Assembly: GCA_050185195.1 (NCBI GenBank)
Contig: JBFWZQ010000001.1
Coordinates: forward strand, 62,001-126,000
DNA from: CADEFQ01 sp050185195
GTDB taxonomy: Bacteria > Pseudomonadota > Gammaproteobacteria > Steroidobacterales > Steroidobacteraceae
DNA length: 64,000 nucleotides
Direction: 5' to 3'
Part shown: piece by piece, positions 1 to 7,599 of the stretch
Numbering within the stretch: the first letter of the stretch is position 1
Layout of the letters: every line of letters begins with the position of its first letter
The notes under the pieces: model-generated
Seen by the model: only the letters and a program-made list of their open reading frames with translations
What the model was told of the DNA's origin: nothing
The model's database searches: none
Position numbers and translations under genes: made by a program

Positions 1-834
1 CGCGTCGAGTTGCAGAACCTTCTCGAGGAAGAAGAGCGCGTAGAACTGCCCGCCGTACCACACGACCGCCTGGCCCGCCGTCGCGCCGACCAGCGCGAGC
101 AACACGAGCCGCAGGTTCTCGCGCCGGCCGAACGCCTCGGCGAGCGGCGCCTTCGATAGCGTGCCCTCGCGGCGCATCTCGACGAAGACCGGCGACTCTT
201 CGAGCTGCAGGCGGATGTAGACGGAGATGCCGAGGAGCACGGTCGAGAGCAGGAACGGGATGCGCCAGCCCCAGGTCTCGAAGTCCTCGCCCAGCAGCAG
301 GCGGCAGGCGAGGATCACGATCAGCGACAGGAACAGGCCGAGTGTCGCGGTCGTCTGGATCCAGCTCGTATAGAGGCCGCGCTGCCCCTCGGGTGCGTGT
401 TCTGCGACATAGACCGCCGCACCCCCGTACTCGCCACCGAGCGCGAGGCCCTGCAGCAAGCGCAGCGCCACGAGCAGGATGGGCGCTGCCACGCCGATGG
501 ACGCGTAGGACGGCAGGAATCCCACGAGCGCCGTCGAGGTGCCCATGATCACGATCGTGATCAGGAACGTGTGCTTGCGCCCGACCAGGTCGCCGAGTCG
601 CCCGAACACGAGCGCGCCGAAGGGTCGCACGAAGAACCCGGCGGCGAAGGCGAGCAGCGCGAAGATGAAGCCGGTCGTTTCGTTGACGCCCGAGAAGAAC
701 TGCCGCGAGATGATCGCCGAGAGCGAGCCGTACAGGTAGAAGTCGTACCACTCGAAGACGGTGCCGAGCGACGAGGCGAAGATGACCCGGCGGTGTGACC
801 GGGCGATGCCGCGCCCGCTCAACGGCGGACCCAC
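1..834 (-). CDS. MHS-family MFS transporter, C-terminus cut off by window edge
   Basis: Proton-coupled uptake of a small organic solute (citrate, proline/betaine, ketoglutarate or similar) is expected from the metabolite:H+ symporter branch of the MFS. The visible 278 residues start with the family N-terminus SSLGTVFEWYDFYLYGSL, followed by the loop 2-3 signature GRLGDLVGRK and the helix 4-5 segment LQGLALGGEYGGAAVYVAE. About six or seven membrane segments are present; the remaining C-terminal part (usual family length near 430) lies outside the window. The start is uncertain: GTG at 834 or TTG at 822, since an in-frame stop lies just upstream and no ATG fits. Substrate cannot be told from sequence. 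The family call is firm. Confidence 0.9.
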   Translation of the reverse strand, partial: MGPPLSGRGIARSHRRVIFASSLGTVFEWYDFYLYGSLSAIISRQFFSGVNETTGFIFALLAFAAGFFVRPFGALVFGRLGDLVGRKHTFLITIVIMGTSTALVGFLPSYASIGVAAPILLVALRLLQGLALGGEYGGAAVYVAEHAPEGQRGLYTSWIQTTATLGLFLSLIVILACRLLLGEDFETWGWRIPFLLSTVLLGISVYIRLQLEESPVFVEMRREGTLSKAPLAEAFGRRENLRLVLLALVGATAGQAVVWYGGQFYALFFLEKVLQLDA

Positions 835-899
835 CAGGCAACGAATTCATCGAAGCGCCCGCGCAGTGCCGCGATTGCCTCGCGTGTAGCGGTACCCAT
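819..899 (-). CDS. possible 26-codon leader peptide ahead of the MFS gene
   Basis: An ATG at 899 opens a 26-residue frame whose TGA (821-819) overlaps a possible TTG start of the MFS transporter in a TTGA arrangement. Such 4-base overlaps are the usual coupling signal elsewhere in this window. The peptide begins MGTATREAIAALRGRF and ends in WWVRR, and it resembles nothing I recognise. It may be a regulatory leader, or simply an open frame caused by the high GC content. Confidence 0.2.
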   Translation of the reverse strand: MGTATREAIAALRGRFDEFVAWWVRR

Positions 900-946
900 G
901 CCCCCTCCCCCGTTTGGCGTCATTAAAGCCCGGCAGCTGCGCTGCG

Positions 947-952
947 TACAAT
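947..952 (+). promoter_or_regulatory. candidate -10 box placing transcription start at the SUI1 start codon
   Basis: TACAAT sits six bases before the GTG at 959, a spacing that would start transcription at or very near the start codon and give a leaderless message. No Shine-Dalgarno sequence is visible before the GTG. The -35 region is weak, so the assignment is tentative. Confidence 0.35.
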
Positions 953-958
953 ACGCGC

Positions 959-1219
959 GTGGCAAACAAACCAGGCAAGCCGGTCCCCGTGCGCGTGGGC
1001 CGTGAAACGAAGGGACGCGGCGGCAAGGGCGTCACCGTGATCACGGGCCTGCGGTTGTCCGCGGCCGAGCTCGAGGCGATCGCGGGCGAATTGAAGCGCC
1101 GCTGCGGCTGCGGCGGCACGGTCAAGGAAGGCGTGATCGAGATCCAGGGCGATCACCGGGACACCCTGGTCGCCGCGCTGCGGGCGCGCGGCTTCGACGC
1201 GAAGCGCGCGGGGGGATGA
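959..1219 (+). CDS. yciH: SUI1/YciH-family translation initiation factor
   Basis: Bacterial homologue of eukaryotic eIF1 (SUI1). E. coli YciH is known to influence start-site fidelity in vitro and to act under stress. The 86-residue product carries the family core: GRETKGRGGKGVTVITGL near the N-terminus, then a central CGCGGTVKEG turn and the ending ALRARGFDAKRAGG. The family is usually about 105-110 residues, so this is a short version. A longer frame from TTG at 914 exists, but the extra 15 residues do not look conserved, so GTG 959 is preferred. The gene is divergent from the MFS transporter and is followed by a strong hairpin. Confidence 0.88.
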   Translation: MANKPGKPVPVRVGRETKGRGGKGVTVITGLRLSAAELEAIAGELKRRCGCGGTVKEGVIEIQGDHRDTLVAALRARGFDAKRAGG

Positions 1220-1220
1220 G

Positions 1221-1251
1221 CGCCGGGGCGCGCGCTGCGCGCGCCCCGGCG
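1221..1251. terminator. perfect 14-bp GC hairpin between convergent genes
   Basis: The arms 1221-1234 and 1238-1251 are exact reverse complements around a 3-base loop. The hairpin begins two bases after the SUI1 stop and lies between two convergent genes, so it can serve as a two-way transcription terminator. There is no T-run, so it is not a textbook intrinsic terminator. Confidence 0.6.
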
Positions 1252-1252
1252 G

Positions 1253-1281
1253 GCTACGGGCAAGAAGCTACGGGCTACGGG
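1253..1281. repeat. three short direct copies of GCTACGGG
   Basis: GCTACGGG occurs at 1253-1260, 1267-1274 and 1274-1281, with a decayed copy (GCTACGCC) starting at 1290. The array lies in the gap between the convergent SUI1 and DUF885 genes, directly after the hairpin. It may be a remnant of a dispersed intergenic repeat; no function is evident. Confidence 0.5.
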
Positions 1282-1305
1282 CCAGAGGCGCTACGCCCGC
1301 GGCCC

Positions 1306-3042
1306 TCAGAAAAGGGCCCCATCATCGTCCTTCCCGAGCATGGCCTTGCGCACCATCGGGATCGGCGGGCCGCCGTACGACAGGAATTCGTCGTGGAACT
1401 GCTTCCACGCCGCCCGCCCGCCGCGGGTCGCGGTCCAGTCGTTGCGCAGCTTCATGATCATCAGCTTGCCCATCGTGTAGTTGAGATAGGCCGGATCGTA
1501 GGTACCGCGCGCGGCCTGCTGGCGCGCATTGCCCGGGTCCTGGAACGCCTGTTCGCGGAACAAACGCTCGGACTGCTCCACCGTCATGCCGCCCGTATGC
1601 AGGCCGAGCGCCGATACGAAGCGGACATTGCGCAGCAGGGCGTTCGAGAGCTGGCCGACGTGCGCTTCCGCGTCCCCGGCGTCGAGCCCCATGTCCCACA
1701 TCATCTCTTCCGTGTAGTGCGCCCAACCCTCGGCGAAGGCGTAACCGACGAACAGTCGGCCGATCATCGACTTCGATTCATTGGCATGCAGGAAGTTGAG
1801 GAAATGACCCGGCCAGACCTCGTGCACCGAAGTGAACAGCAGGTCATCCGCGCCCGGGATGTATGCGAGCTGGTCCGCCTTGCTCCAGGTCGGGTCGGGC
1901 GGCGCGATATAGTAGATCGCCGGCAGCGGCTTTTCGTACGGCCCCGGGATCTCGATGTACGCCGAGTTGGCACGATTGTAGGGCGGCGCCTCGCGCACGA
2001 GCGCCTGCTCCTCGTTCGGCACCGAGACCACGTTCTTGTCGATCACGAACTTGCGCAGTTCGACGAGCTGCTCGGTTGCTGCCGCGACCGGACCGCCCTT
2101 CGGCTTGTGGGCATTCAGTTTCCCGAAGCAGTCGGGGATCGACTTGCCCGGCGCGAACTTGCCGCAGGCTTCCTTGACGGCCGCGAGGTTGCGATCGAGG
2201 TCGGCGCGGCCGATCTTCTCGAGTTCGGCCAGCGGCGTCGTGACGCCTTCCGTCATCGCCAGCATCTTGGCGAACTTCTCCGCGCCGAGTGCGTAGCCCT
2301 GCGTCGCGCTGGCGCGCTGCGCCTCGAAGTACTTCGACAGGTCGCGCATCGCGTCGGCCGCCGCCTTGTTGGCCACCTTGAAGTCGGCCTGCAGCGGCGC
2401 ATCTTCCACCGATGCGAAGATCTTCGGCACATCCGTGTCGAAGAAGCTCGCGTAGCCCGCGAAGCCCGAGACCGCGCGCTCGACGAAGGTCTGCGGCAGC
2501 GGCAACCGCAGGTTCTCCTTGATCAGCGTCGCCGCCGCGGGCACGGCCTTCGCATAGGCGACATAGGCGCGCATGCGATCCGCGAGCGGCGCGTAATCGC
2601 GCGTCAGGTAGACGGACGGGTTCAGCCCGTCGAGATAGTAGGTCGGGTTCGTGAACGGCCGCTCCGCCGTCTCGAGCCAGAACAACTCGCGATCGACACG
2701 GGCGATCAGGTAGTCACGCTCGAATGCGAGGGCGGCATCGAGGTGCGCGGGGTCGATCTTCATCGCCCCATCGCGCGCGGCGTGCAGGCGCGCGATGTTC
2801 GCCGCGATTCCCGCCTTGCTCCAGTCCGGCAGCTTGCCGTCGTACTCGTGCCGGCCGCTGTCCACGGCGGACGGCGGATTGCTGCGCAGCCGGTCCTCGA
2901 TGAATTCGTCACGGAAGCTCGCCCATGCGGTGGCCGGCGCGACGGCCGGCTGCGTTGCCTCGGTACCGGACTTCTGGCAGCCGGCCACGAGCGCGGCAAG
3001 CGCGGCCGCGACGATCAGGCTTGGTCCACGAAACTTTGACAT
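1306..3042 (-). CDS. DUF885 lipoprotein, putative zinc peptidase
   Basis: DUF885 proteins are M32/M3-like presumed metallopeptidases of unknown substrate. The 578-residue product has a lipoprotein signal ending VAGC (lipid-carrying Cys22), so it should be anchored in the envelope. The probable zinc site is H407-E-x-x-P-G-H (HEVWPGH), with the downstream helix GYAFAEGWAHYTEEMM supplying a third ligand, as is usual in the family. ATG 3042 is chosen because AGGAGG lies nine bases upstream; a frame opening eight codons earlier would put the ribosome site inside the gene. It is convergent with SUI1 and divergent from the DUF3014 gene. Confidence 0.88.
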   Translation of the reverse strand: MSKFRGPSLIVAAALAALVAGCQKSGTEATQPAVAPATAWASFRDEFIEDRLRSNPPSAVDSGRHEYDGKLPDWSKAGIAANIARLHAARDGAMKIDPAHLDAALAFERDYLIARVDRELFWLETAERPFTNPTYYLDGLNPSVYLTRDYAPLADRMRAYVAYAKAVPAAATLIKENLRLPLPQTFVERAVSGFAGYASFFDTDVPKIFASVEDAPLQADFKVANKAAADAMRDLSKYFEAQRASATQGYALGAEKFAKMLAMTEGVTTPLAELEKIGRADLDRNLAAVKEACGKFAPGKSIPDCFGKLNAHKPKGGPVAAATEQLVELRKFVIDKNVVSVPNEEQALVREAPPYNRANSAYIEIPGPYEKPLPAIYYIAPPDPTWSKADQLAYIPGADDLLFTSVHEVWPGHFLNFLHANESKSMIGRLFVGYAFAEGWAHYTEEMMWDMGLDAGDAEAHVGQLSNALLRNVRFVSALGLHTGGMTVEQSERLFREQAFQDPGNARQQAARGTYDPAYLNYTMGKLMIMKLRNDWTATRGGRAAWKQFHDEFLSYGGPPIPMVRKAMLGKDDDGALF

Positions 3043-3118
3043 GTGTGGTGTCCTCCTGGCGCGCATCCTACCGCAGCGGCGGCATTGACAATCACGGCCG
3101 GTCGATTACGGTACGCGC

Positions 3119-3883
3119 ATGAGGCATCGTCTCGTCCTCGGCGCGGTGGTCGCGCTCGCAGCGGTCGCCGGGCTCGCGCTGCTCTTCTGGCCGATGCGGA
3201 TGGCCGAGCCGCCACCGCCACCTGCGGCCGGCCCCACGATCGATGAGCCGGTCACCGAGCACCCGCTGCCACCGCCGCCCGCCGAAGCGGCCGCCGCCCT
3301 GCCCGCGCTCGCCGACAGCGACGCCTACATGGGCGACGCGCTCGCGGGCCTCGTCGGCGCACAGCCGGCGCACGACTTCCTCGCGACACCCGGCATCGTG
3401 CGGCGCCTCGTCGTCACCGTGGACAACCTCGCGCGCGAAAAAGTGCCGCTGCTGACACGCGCGGTCGGCGCGATCCCCGGCTCCCTCGTCGTGACGCGCG
3501 ACGGCGAGCGCATTTTCCTCAGCGAGGCGAATTACGCGCGCTATGCGCCCTATGTGCAGGTCATCGCGCAACTCGACGTCGCGAAGCTGGCGGCGCTGTA
3601 CCAGCGCGTCTATCCGTTGTTGCAGCAGGCGTATGGCGAGGTCGGCCGGCCGGGCCACTATTTCAACGATCGCGTGGTCGCCGTCATCGACAACCTGCTC
3701 GAGACGCCGGAAATCACGGGCAACCCCGAACTCGTGCAGCCGAGCGTCTACTATCGCTTCGCGGACCCCGCGCTCGAGGCTCGCCCGGCGGGCCAGAAAC
3801 TGCTGCTGCGCATGGGTCCCGCCAACTCGGCCGTGGTGAAGGACAAGCTCGCGGCGCTGCGCGCCCTGATCGCCACTCAGTAG
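3119..3883 (+). CDS. DUF3014 membrane-anchored protein
   Basis: A protein of unknown function with one N-terminal membrane helix (about residues 5-26), a proline-rich linker (about 30-60) and a roughly 190-residue exported domain matching DUF3014. Recognisable family features are LPALADSDAYMGDALAGL, the segment ending LTRAVGAIPG, and the tail QPSVYYRFADPALEARPAGQ. The length of 254 is normal for the family. The protein probably faces the periplasm, with the helix as anchor. It is divergent from the DUF885 lipoprotein, and its 3' end overlaps the convergent NamZ-like gene by seven bases. Confidence 0.8.
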   Translation: MRHRLVLGAVVALAAVAGLALLFWPMRMAEPPPPPAAGPTIDEPVTEHPLPPPPAEAAAALPALADSDAYMGDALAGLVGAQPAHDFLATPGIVRRLVVTVDNLAREKVPLLTRAVGAIPGSLVVTRDGERIFLSEANYARYAPYVQVIAQLDVAKLAALYQRVYPLLQQAYGEVGRPGHYFNDRVVAVIDNLLETPEITGNPELVQPSVYYRFADPALEARPAGQKLLLRMGPANSAVVKDKLAALRALIATQ

Positions 3884-5079
3884 AGCAGCACGCTTTCGCG
3901 CTCGGCGCGCCAGCCCGTTTCGTCCCGCGACGCGAGCGCATCGAGGTCATTCGCCGTTGCAGTCGCGTCGTCCACCCATTCACGCAGCGCAGTGCCGCCA
4001 TTGATGAGGTCGATCGCGAGCCGGTCGCGCTCGTACTCGTAGGGAAAGTCGCGCCACAGCGGATAGTCCGGATGCAACCGGCGTATGGCCTTGAATGCAG
4101 CCGCCATCAGGCGCCATGGACGGAAGGCCTCGTGTGCGTAGCTTGCCGCCTCGACGTGCACCTGCAGCCCTGCGCACAGCTTGCCGGCGTGCTTGTGGAA
4201 GGTCGGCTCGAACCAGCAGGGGCGCAGGCGACAACCGGCCAGCCAGTCGGGCGCGATGTGCTGCATCTCGCGCAGCACCGCTTCGGCATCGAGGTCGGGC
4301 GCACCGAACAGCTCGAGCGGCCGCGTCGTGCCGCGCCCTTCCGACAGGGTCGTGCCTTCGAGCATCACCGTGCCGGCATAACAGCGGGCCATCGAGAGAT
4401 TCGGCGCGTTGGGGCTCGGGTTGACCCACTCGCGCTCGCCGAGCGGCCAGCCGTGTCCGGGCGCCGCGTGCGGCTGCCAGCCGAGCATCGTCACGACCTG
4501 GTAGTCGACGTCCAGGCGCAGGGCACCGACGAACCAGTGCGCGAGTTCGCCCATCGTGAGGCCGTGGCGCATCGGGAGAGGGCCCGCACCGACGAAACTT
4601 TCCCAGCCCGCCGCGAGGCGCGTGCCTTCGACCGGGCGCCCCACCGGGTTCGGCCGATCGAGGATCCAGACGGACTTGCCGTGCTTCGCCGCCGCTTCCA
4701 GCACGTAGCGCAGGGTCGTGATGAACGTGTAGATGCGACAGCCGAGGTCCTGCAGGTCGACGAGCAGCACGTCGAAACCGTCCATCATGGCGTCGGTCGG
4801 CCTGCGCACCGCGCCGTACAGGCTGAACACCGGGATGCCGAGCCGCGGATCGACGAAATCGGGCGACTCGACCATGTTGTCCTGTTTGTCGCCACGCAGC
4901 CCGTGCTGCGGGCCGAACGCCGCGGAGAGTTGCAGGTCCGGCAGCGCCGCGATCGCATCGAGCGAATGCGCGAGGTCCGGCATCACCGAGGCCGGGTGCG
5001 CCAGCAGTGCGATGCGCCGACCCGCGAGGGCCCGACGCAACCCTGCTTCGCTCACGAGCCGATCAATGCCGAATTTCAT
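3877..5079 (-). CDS. DUF1343 / NamZ-like exo-beta-N-acetylmuramidase
   Basis: DUF1343 proteins include NamZ of Bacillus subtilis (glycoside hydrolase family 171), which removes N-acetylmuramic acid from the non-reducing end of peptidoglycan fragments. The 400-residue product has the family blocks FGPQHGLRGDKQDNM, VFSLYGAVRRPT, VLLVDLQDLGCRIYTFI, LDRPNPVG and EGTTLSEGRGTTRPLELFGAP. Characterised members are secreted, but this one starts MKFGIDRLVSEAGLRR with no signal peptide, so it may act in the cytoplasm on recycled cell-wall fragments. Its start overlaps the stop of the upstream DOMON-like gene by 17 bases, implying coupled translation. Confidence 0.86.
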   Translation of the reverse strand: MKFGIDRLVSEAGLRRALAGRRIALLAHPASVMPDLAHSLDAIAALPDLQLSAAFGPQHGLRGDKQDNMVESPDFVDPRLGIPVFSLYGAVRRPTDAMMDGFDVLLVDLQDLGCRIYTFITTLRYVLEAAAKHGKSVWILDRPNPVGRPVEGTRLAAGWESFVGAGPLPMRHGLTMGELAHWFVGALRLDVDYQVVTMLGWQPHAAPGHGWPLGEREWVNPSPNAPNLSMARCYAGTVMLEGTTLSEGRGTTRPLELFGAPDLDAEAVLREMQHIAPDWLAGCRLRPCWFEPTFHKHAGKLCAGLQVHVEAASYAHEAFRPWRLMAAAFKAIRRLHPDYPLWRDFPYEYERDRLAIDLINGGTALREWVDDATATANDLDALASRDETGWRAERESVLLY

Positions 5080-5608
5080 GCACGAAACTTCCCGGGTGGT
5101 GGAAATCGGGGCGCAGCGGATCGGGATGCACGAGCGCCCAGTACGACAGCGTGCCCTCCCGCGATTCGATCACGGCCGACAGGGCTGCCTCGTAGCTCGT
5201 GGCGGCCGGATCGGCGAGTGCGGCCAGCGGGAGACTTGCGTCGAGCGCGAGGGCGCAGTCCGACACCGAGACATCGATCGCCGGCGCCGCCGCTTCGATC
5301 GGGCGCATGCCCGCGCGATTGCCGCTGAAGGCATAGGCCGCCCATTCCGCGGACGGCGCGAGGTTCACTTCGACGTATCCGGCCGCTGCGCGCGAACGCA
5401 GGAAGAATTCGAAACAGGTGTGGCGCCAGAGGCCGTCCTCGCGGCGCACGCTGCCCCGCGGCGGGATCGCGATTCGCGAGCAGTCCCCGAGGAGGCGAAA
5501 GCGCGCCGTGACGATGGCCTGCCCGGCGACCGACGTCAGGTCGAGGGTCGCTTCGATCCGTTCGATGGGCGAACCGGCGCAGTCGCCGTGGCACTGGAGC
5601 GTGGGCAC
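5063..5608 (-). CDS. DOMON-like domain protein
   Basis: A 181-residue protein resembling the single-domain DOMON-like family, a beta-sandwich related to heme- and sugar-binding domains. Supporting segments are RREDGLWRHTCFEFFLR, YVEVNLAPSAEWAAYAF and the C-terminal YWALVHPDPLRPDFHHPGSF. No signal peptide or membrane helix is seen, so it is probably cytoplasmic. The gene ends inside the start of the NamZ-like gene (17-base overlap), so the two are likely co-translated and may share a carbohydrate-related task; that link is inference. Upstream it is divergent from the ParB-domain gene. Confidence 0.75.
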   Translation of the reverse strand: MPTLQCHGDCAGSPIERIEATLDLTSVAGQAIVTARFRLLGDCSRIAIPPRGSVRREDGLWRHTCFEFFLRSRAAAGYVEVNLAPSAEWAAYAFSGNRAGMRPIEAAAPAIDVSVSDCALALDASLPLAALADPAATSYEAALSAVIESREGTLSYWALVHPDPLRPDFHHPGSFVHEIRH

Positions 5609-5685
5609 GTCCCATGATGCAACAAATTACGGTGGGACGTGGCTGCGCGCTGGCCTCCCCGCCCGCTCTCGCGCACACTCGCAGC

Positions 5686-6693
5686 GTGGCTGCCCGACGC
5701 AAGACCGCGACCCGCACGCCGGCGAAGGCACGCGCCCGGGGCAAGCTCGCGCCCGCACGCGAGCGCCGTGGCCTCGACGCCGCGGCGGTCGCGCTGGCGA
5801 TCGAGTCACCGGAGATCGCGCCCCTCGTCGCCGACATCGTGAAGGCCGGGGGCACGCCGATCGGCGCCTACCGCGACCCGCTCGGCGGCCGCCCGCTGTT
5901 GCTCGCCTCGCTGCCGCTCTCCGCCGTGCAGCCGACACCCTTCCAGCGCGACCTGTCGCCCACCCACGCGAAGCGCCTCGCGCAGAAAATCGACGAGGCG
6001 GCGGCCTTCCTCGACCCGCTGATCGTGGTGCGCGGCGCGAAGGGTGGCCTGTGGACCCCGAACGGACGCCACCGGCTCGCGGCCGGCAAGGTGCTCGGCC
6101 TGCGCCAGATCACCGCGCTCGTGTCGCCCGACGAATCGCTCGCCTATCGCATCCTCGCGCTCAACACCGAGAAGGCGCACAACCTCAAGGACAAGAGCCT
6201 CGAGGTGATCCGCATGGCCCGCGCGCTCGCGAAGGCGGACGGGGCGCGCCGCGAAGCGTCGCTCGCCGCCGAATTCGAGGCGCCCGAGCTGCTGACACTC
6301 GGCATCGTGTACGAGAAGAACCCACGCTTCGGCGGCGGCGCCTACAGCCCCTTCCTGAAGAAGGTGGATCGCTTCGCCGAACGACCGCTCGCGACCACGC
6401 TGCGCGACCGGCAGGCCCACGCCGCGCGACTGGTCGCCATCGAGGCCGAGGTCAGGCGCATCGTCGCGGCGCTCACCGCGCGTGGCCTGAAATCACCCTA
6501 CCTGCGCAACTACGTGATCGCGCGCATCAACCCCGTGCGCTTCCACAAGGCGAAGAAGGGCGAGACGGCCCCGGCGATGCCGATCGCGCAGGCGCTCGTG
6601 CGCATGGCCGCGTCCGCCAGGCGCTTTGATACCAAACAAGTCTCGAGCGCCGATCTCGCCTGGGTGGCGGCCGGGGCCGAGTCGGCGCAATAG
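5686..6693 (+). CDS. ParB N-terminal domain protein
   Basis: The protein carries a ParB/sulfiredoxin-fold N-terminal domain: LPLSAVQPTPFQRDLS, then DPLIVVRGAKGGLWTPNGRHRLAAGKVLG, matching the nucleotide-binding G-x-x-R core (NGRHR) of ParB CTPases. Following segments (LNTEKAHNLKDKSLEVIRM) resemble the partner helix region. It is not beside parA, gidAB or an origin, so it is an orphan regulator rather than the main segregation ParB. The start is uncertain: GTG 5686 gives 335 residues with a basic tail (AARRKTATRTPAKARARGK), while ATG 5614 would leave only five bases to the divergent DOMON-like gene. Confidence 0.75.
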   Translation: MAARRKTATRTPAKARARGKLAPARERRGLDAAAVALAIESPEIAPLVADIVKAGGTPIGAYRDPLGGRPLLLASLPLSAVQPTPFQRDLSPTHAKRLAQKIDEAAAFLDPLIVVRGAKGGLWTPNGRHRLAAGKVLGLRQITALVSPDESLAYRILALNTEKAHNLKDKSLEVIRMARALAKADGARREASLAAEFEAPELLTLGIVYEKNPRFGGGAYSPFLKKVDRFAERPLATTLRDRQAHAARLVAIEAEVRRIVAALTARGLKSPYLRNYVIARINPVRFHKAKKGETAPAMPIAQALVRMAASARRFDTKQVSSADLAWVAAGAESAQ

Positions 6694-6701
6694 CGCAACC
6701 C

Positions 6702-7598
6702 GTGCCCGCGCTCCTGCCGCTCGCCGGCTGCTTCCTGTTCGGCGTCGTCGTCAACCTCACGTGGGCGGTGCCGCAGCGCCTCATCCACCTGCTCAACGCC
6801 TGGATCCTGCGCATCGCGCTGCCTGCCCTCATCCTCGAGCTCCTGCCGCGCCTCGCCTTCACGCGCGAGCTGTGGTTCCTGGTCGCCGCGATGTGGGTCG
6901 TGTTCGCCGGCGGCTGGCTCGTCGCGGCCCTGGCGGGCGCCCGCCTCGGCTGGTCGCGCGCGCGCATCGGCGCCATCGCGCTCGTCGCGGGACTCGGCAA
7001 TACGGCCTTCACCGGCTACCCGCTCATCGAAGCGCTGCGCGGCGCCGAGGCCCTGCCGCTCGCCGTCGTTGCAGACCAGTTCGGCTGTTTCATCGCGCTC
7101 GCGACGGGCGGCGTGATCCTCGCCTCGTGGTACGGCGGGGATCGTACGCACCCTGCGAAGCTCGTCGCGCGCATCGCATGCTTCCCGCCCTTCCTCGCCT
7201 GCCTCGCCGGTCTCGCCGCCGGCCAGTTCGGCGGCTGGCCCACGGGCATCCAGGCGGTGTTGCACCCGGTCGGTGCGACCCTGTCACCGCTCGCCCTGCT
7301 CTCGATCGGGCTGCAGCTGCGGTTGCGCGTCGGCGCCGAGGCGTGGCAGGCGATCGGCGCGGGGCTTGCGTGGAAGCTCGCGGCGGCACCCGCGCTCGTC
7401 TACGTGCTCGGCCTCGCCGCAGGGGTGCGCGATCTCCCGCTCGTCGTGGGCGTGCTGCAGGCCGCCATGGGGCCGATGGTTTCCGCGGCCATCCTCGCCG
7501 ACGAACACGGCCTCGACGCGACGGTGGCGAACGCCATGCTTGCCATCGGCGTCGTGCTTTCGCTCGCCACCGTGCCGGCGATCGACGCGCTGCTCTGA
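6702..7598 (+). CDS. AEC-family (auxin efflux carrier type) transporter
   Basis: An inner-membrane secondary transporter of 298 residues with about ten hydrophobic segments. The central pair GLGNTAFTGYPLIEALRG and the C-terminal half (GVLQAAMGPMVSAAILADEHG) are characteristic of AEC proteins, which include bacterial malate and malonate carriers. GTG at 6702 is used, eight bases after the ParB-domain gene stop, so the two probably share a transcript. Substrate is not predictable. The gene nearly touches the convergent M20 amidohydrolase gene (one base between stops). Confidence 0.87.
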   Translation: MPALLPLAGCFLFGVVVNLTWAVPQRLIHLLNAWILRIALPALILELLPRLAFTRELWFLVAAMWVVFAGGWLVAALAGARLGWSRARIGAIALVAGLGNTAFTGYPLIEALRGAEALPLAVVADQFGCFIALATGGVILASWYGGDRTHPAKLVARIACFPPFLACLAGLAAGQFGGWPTGIQAVLHPVGATLSPLALLSIGLQLRLRVGAEAWQAIGAGLAWKLAAAPALVYVLGLAAGVRDLPLVVGVLQAAMGPMVSAAILADEHGLDATVANAMLAIGVVLSLATVPAIDALL

Positions 7599-7599
7599 C

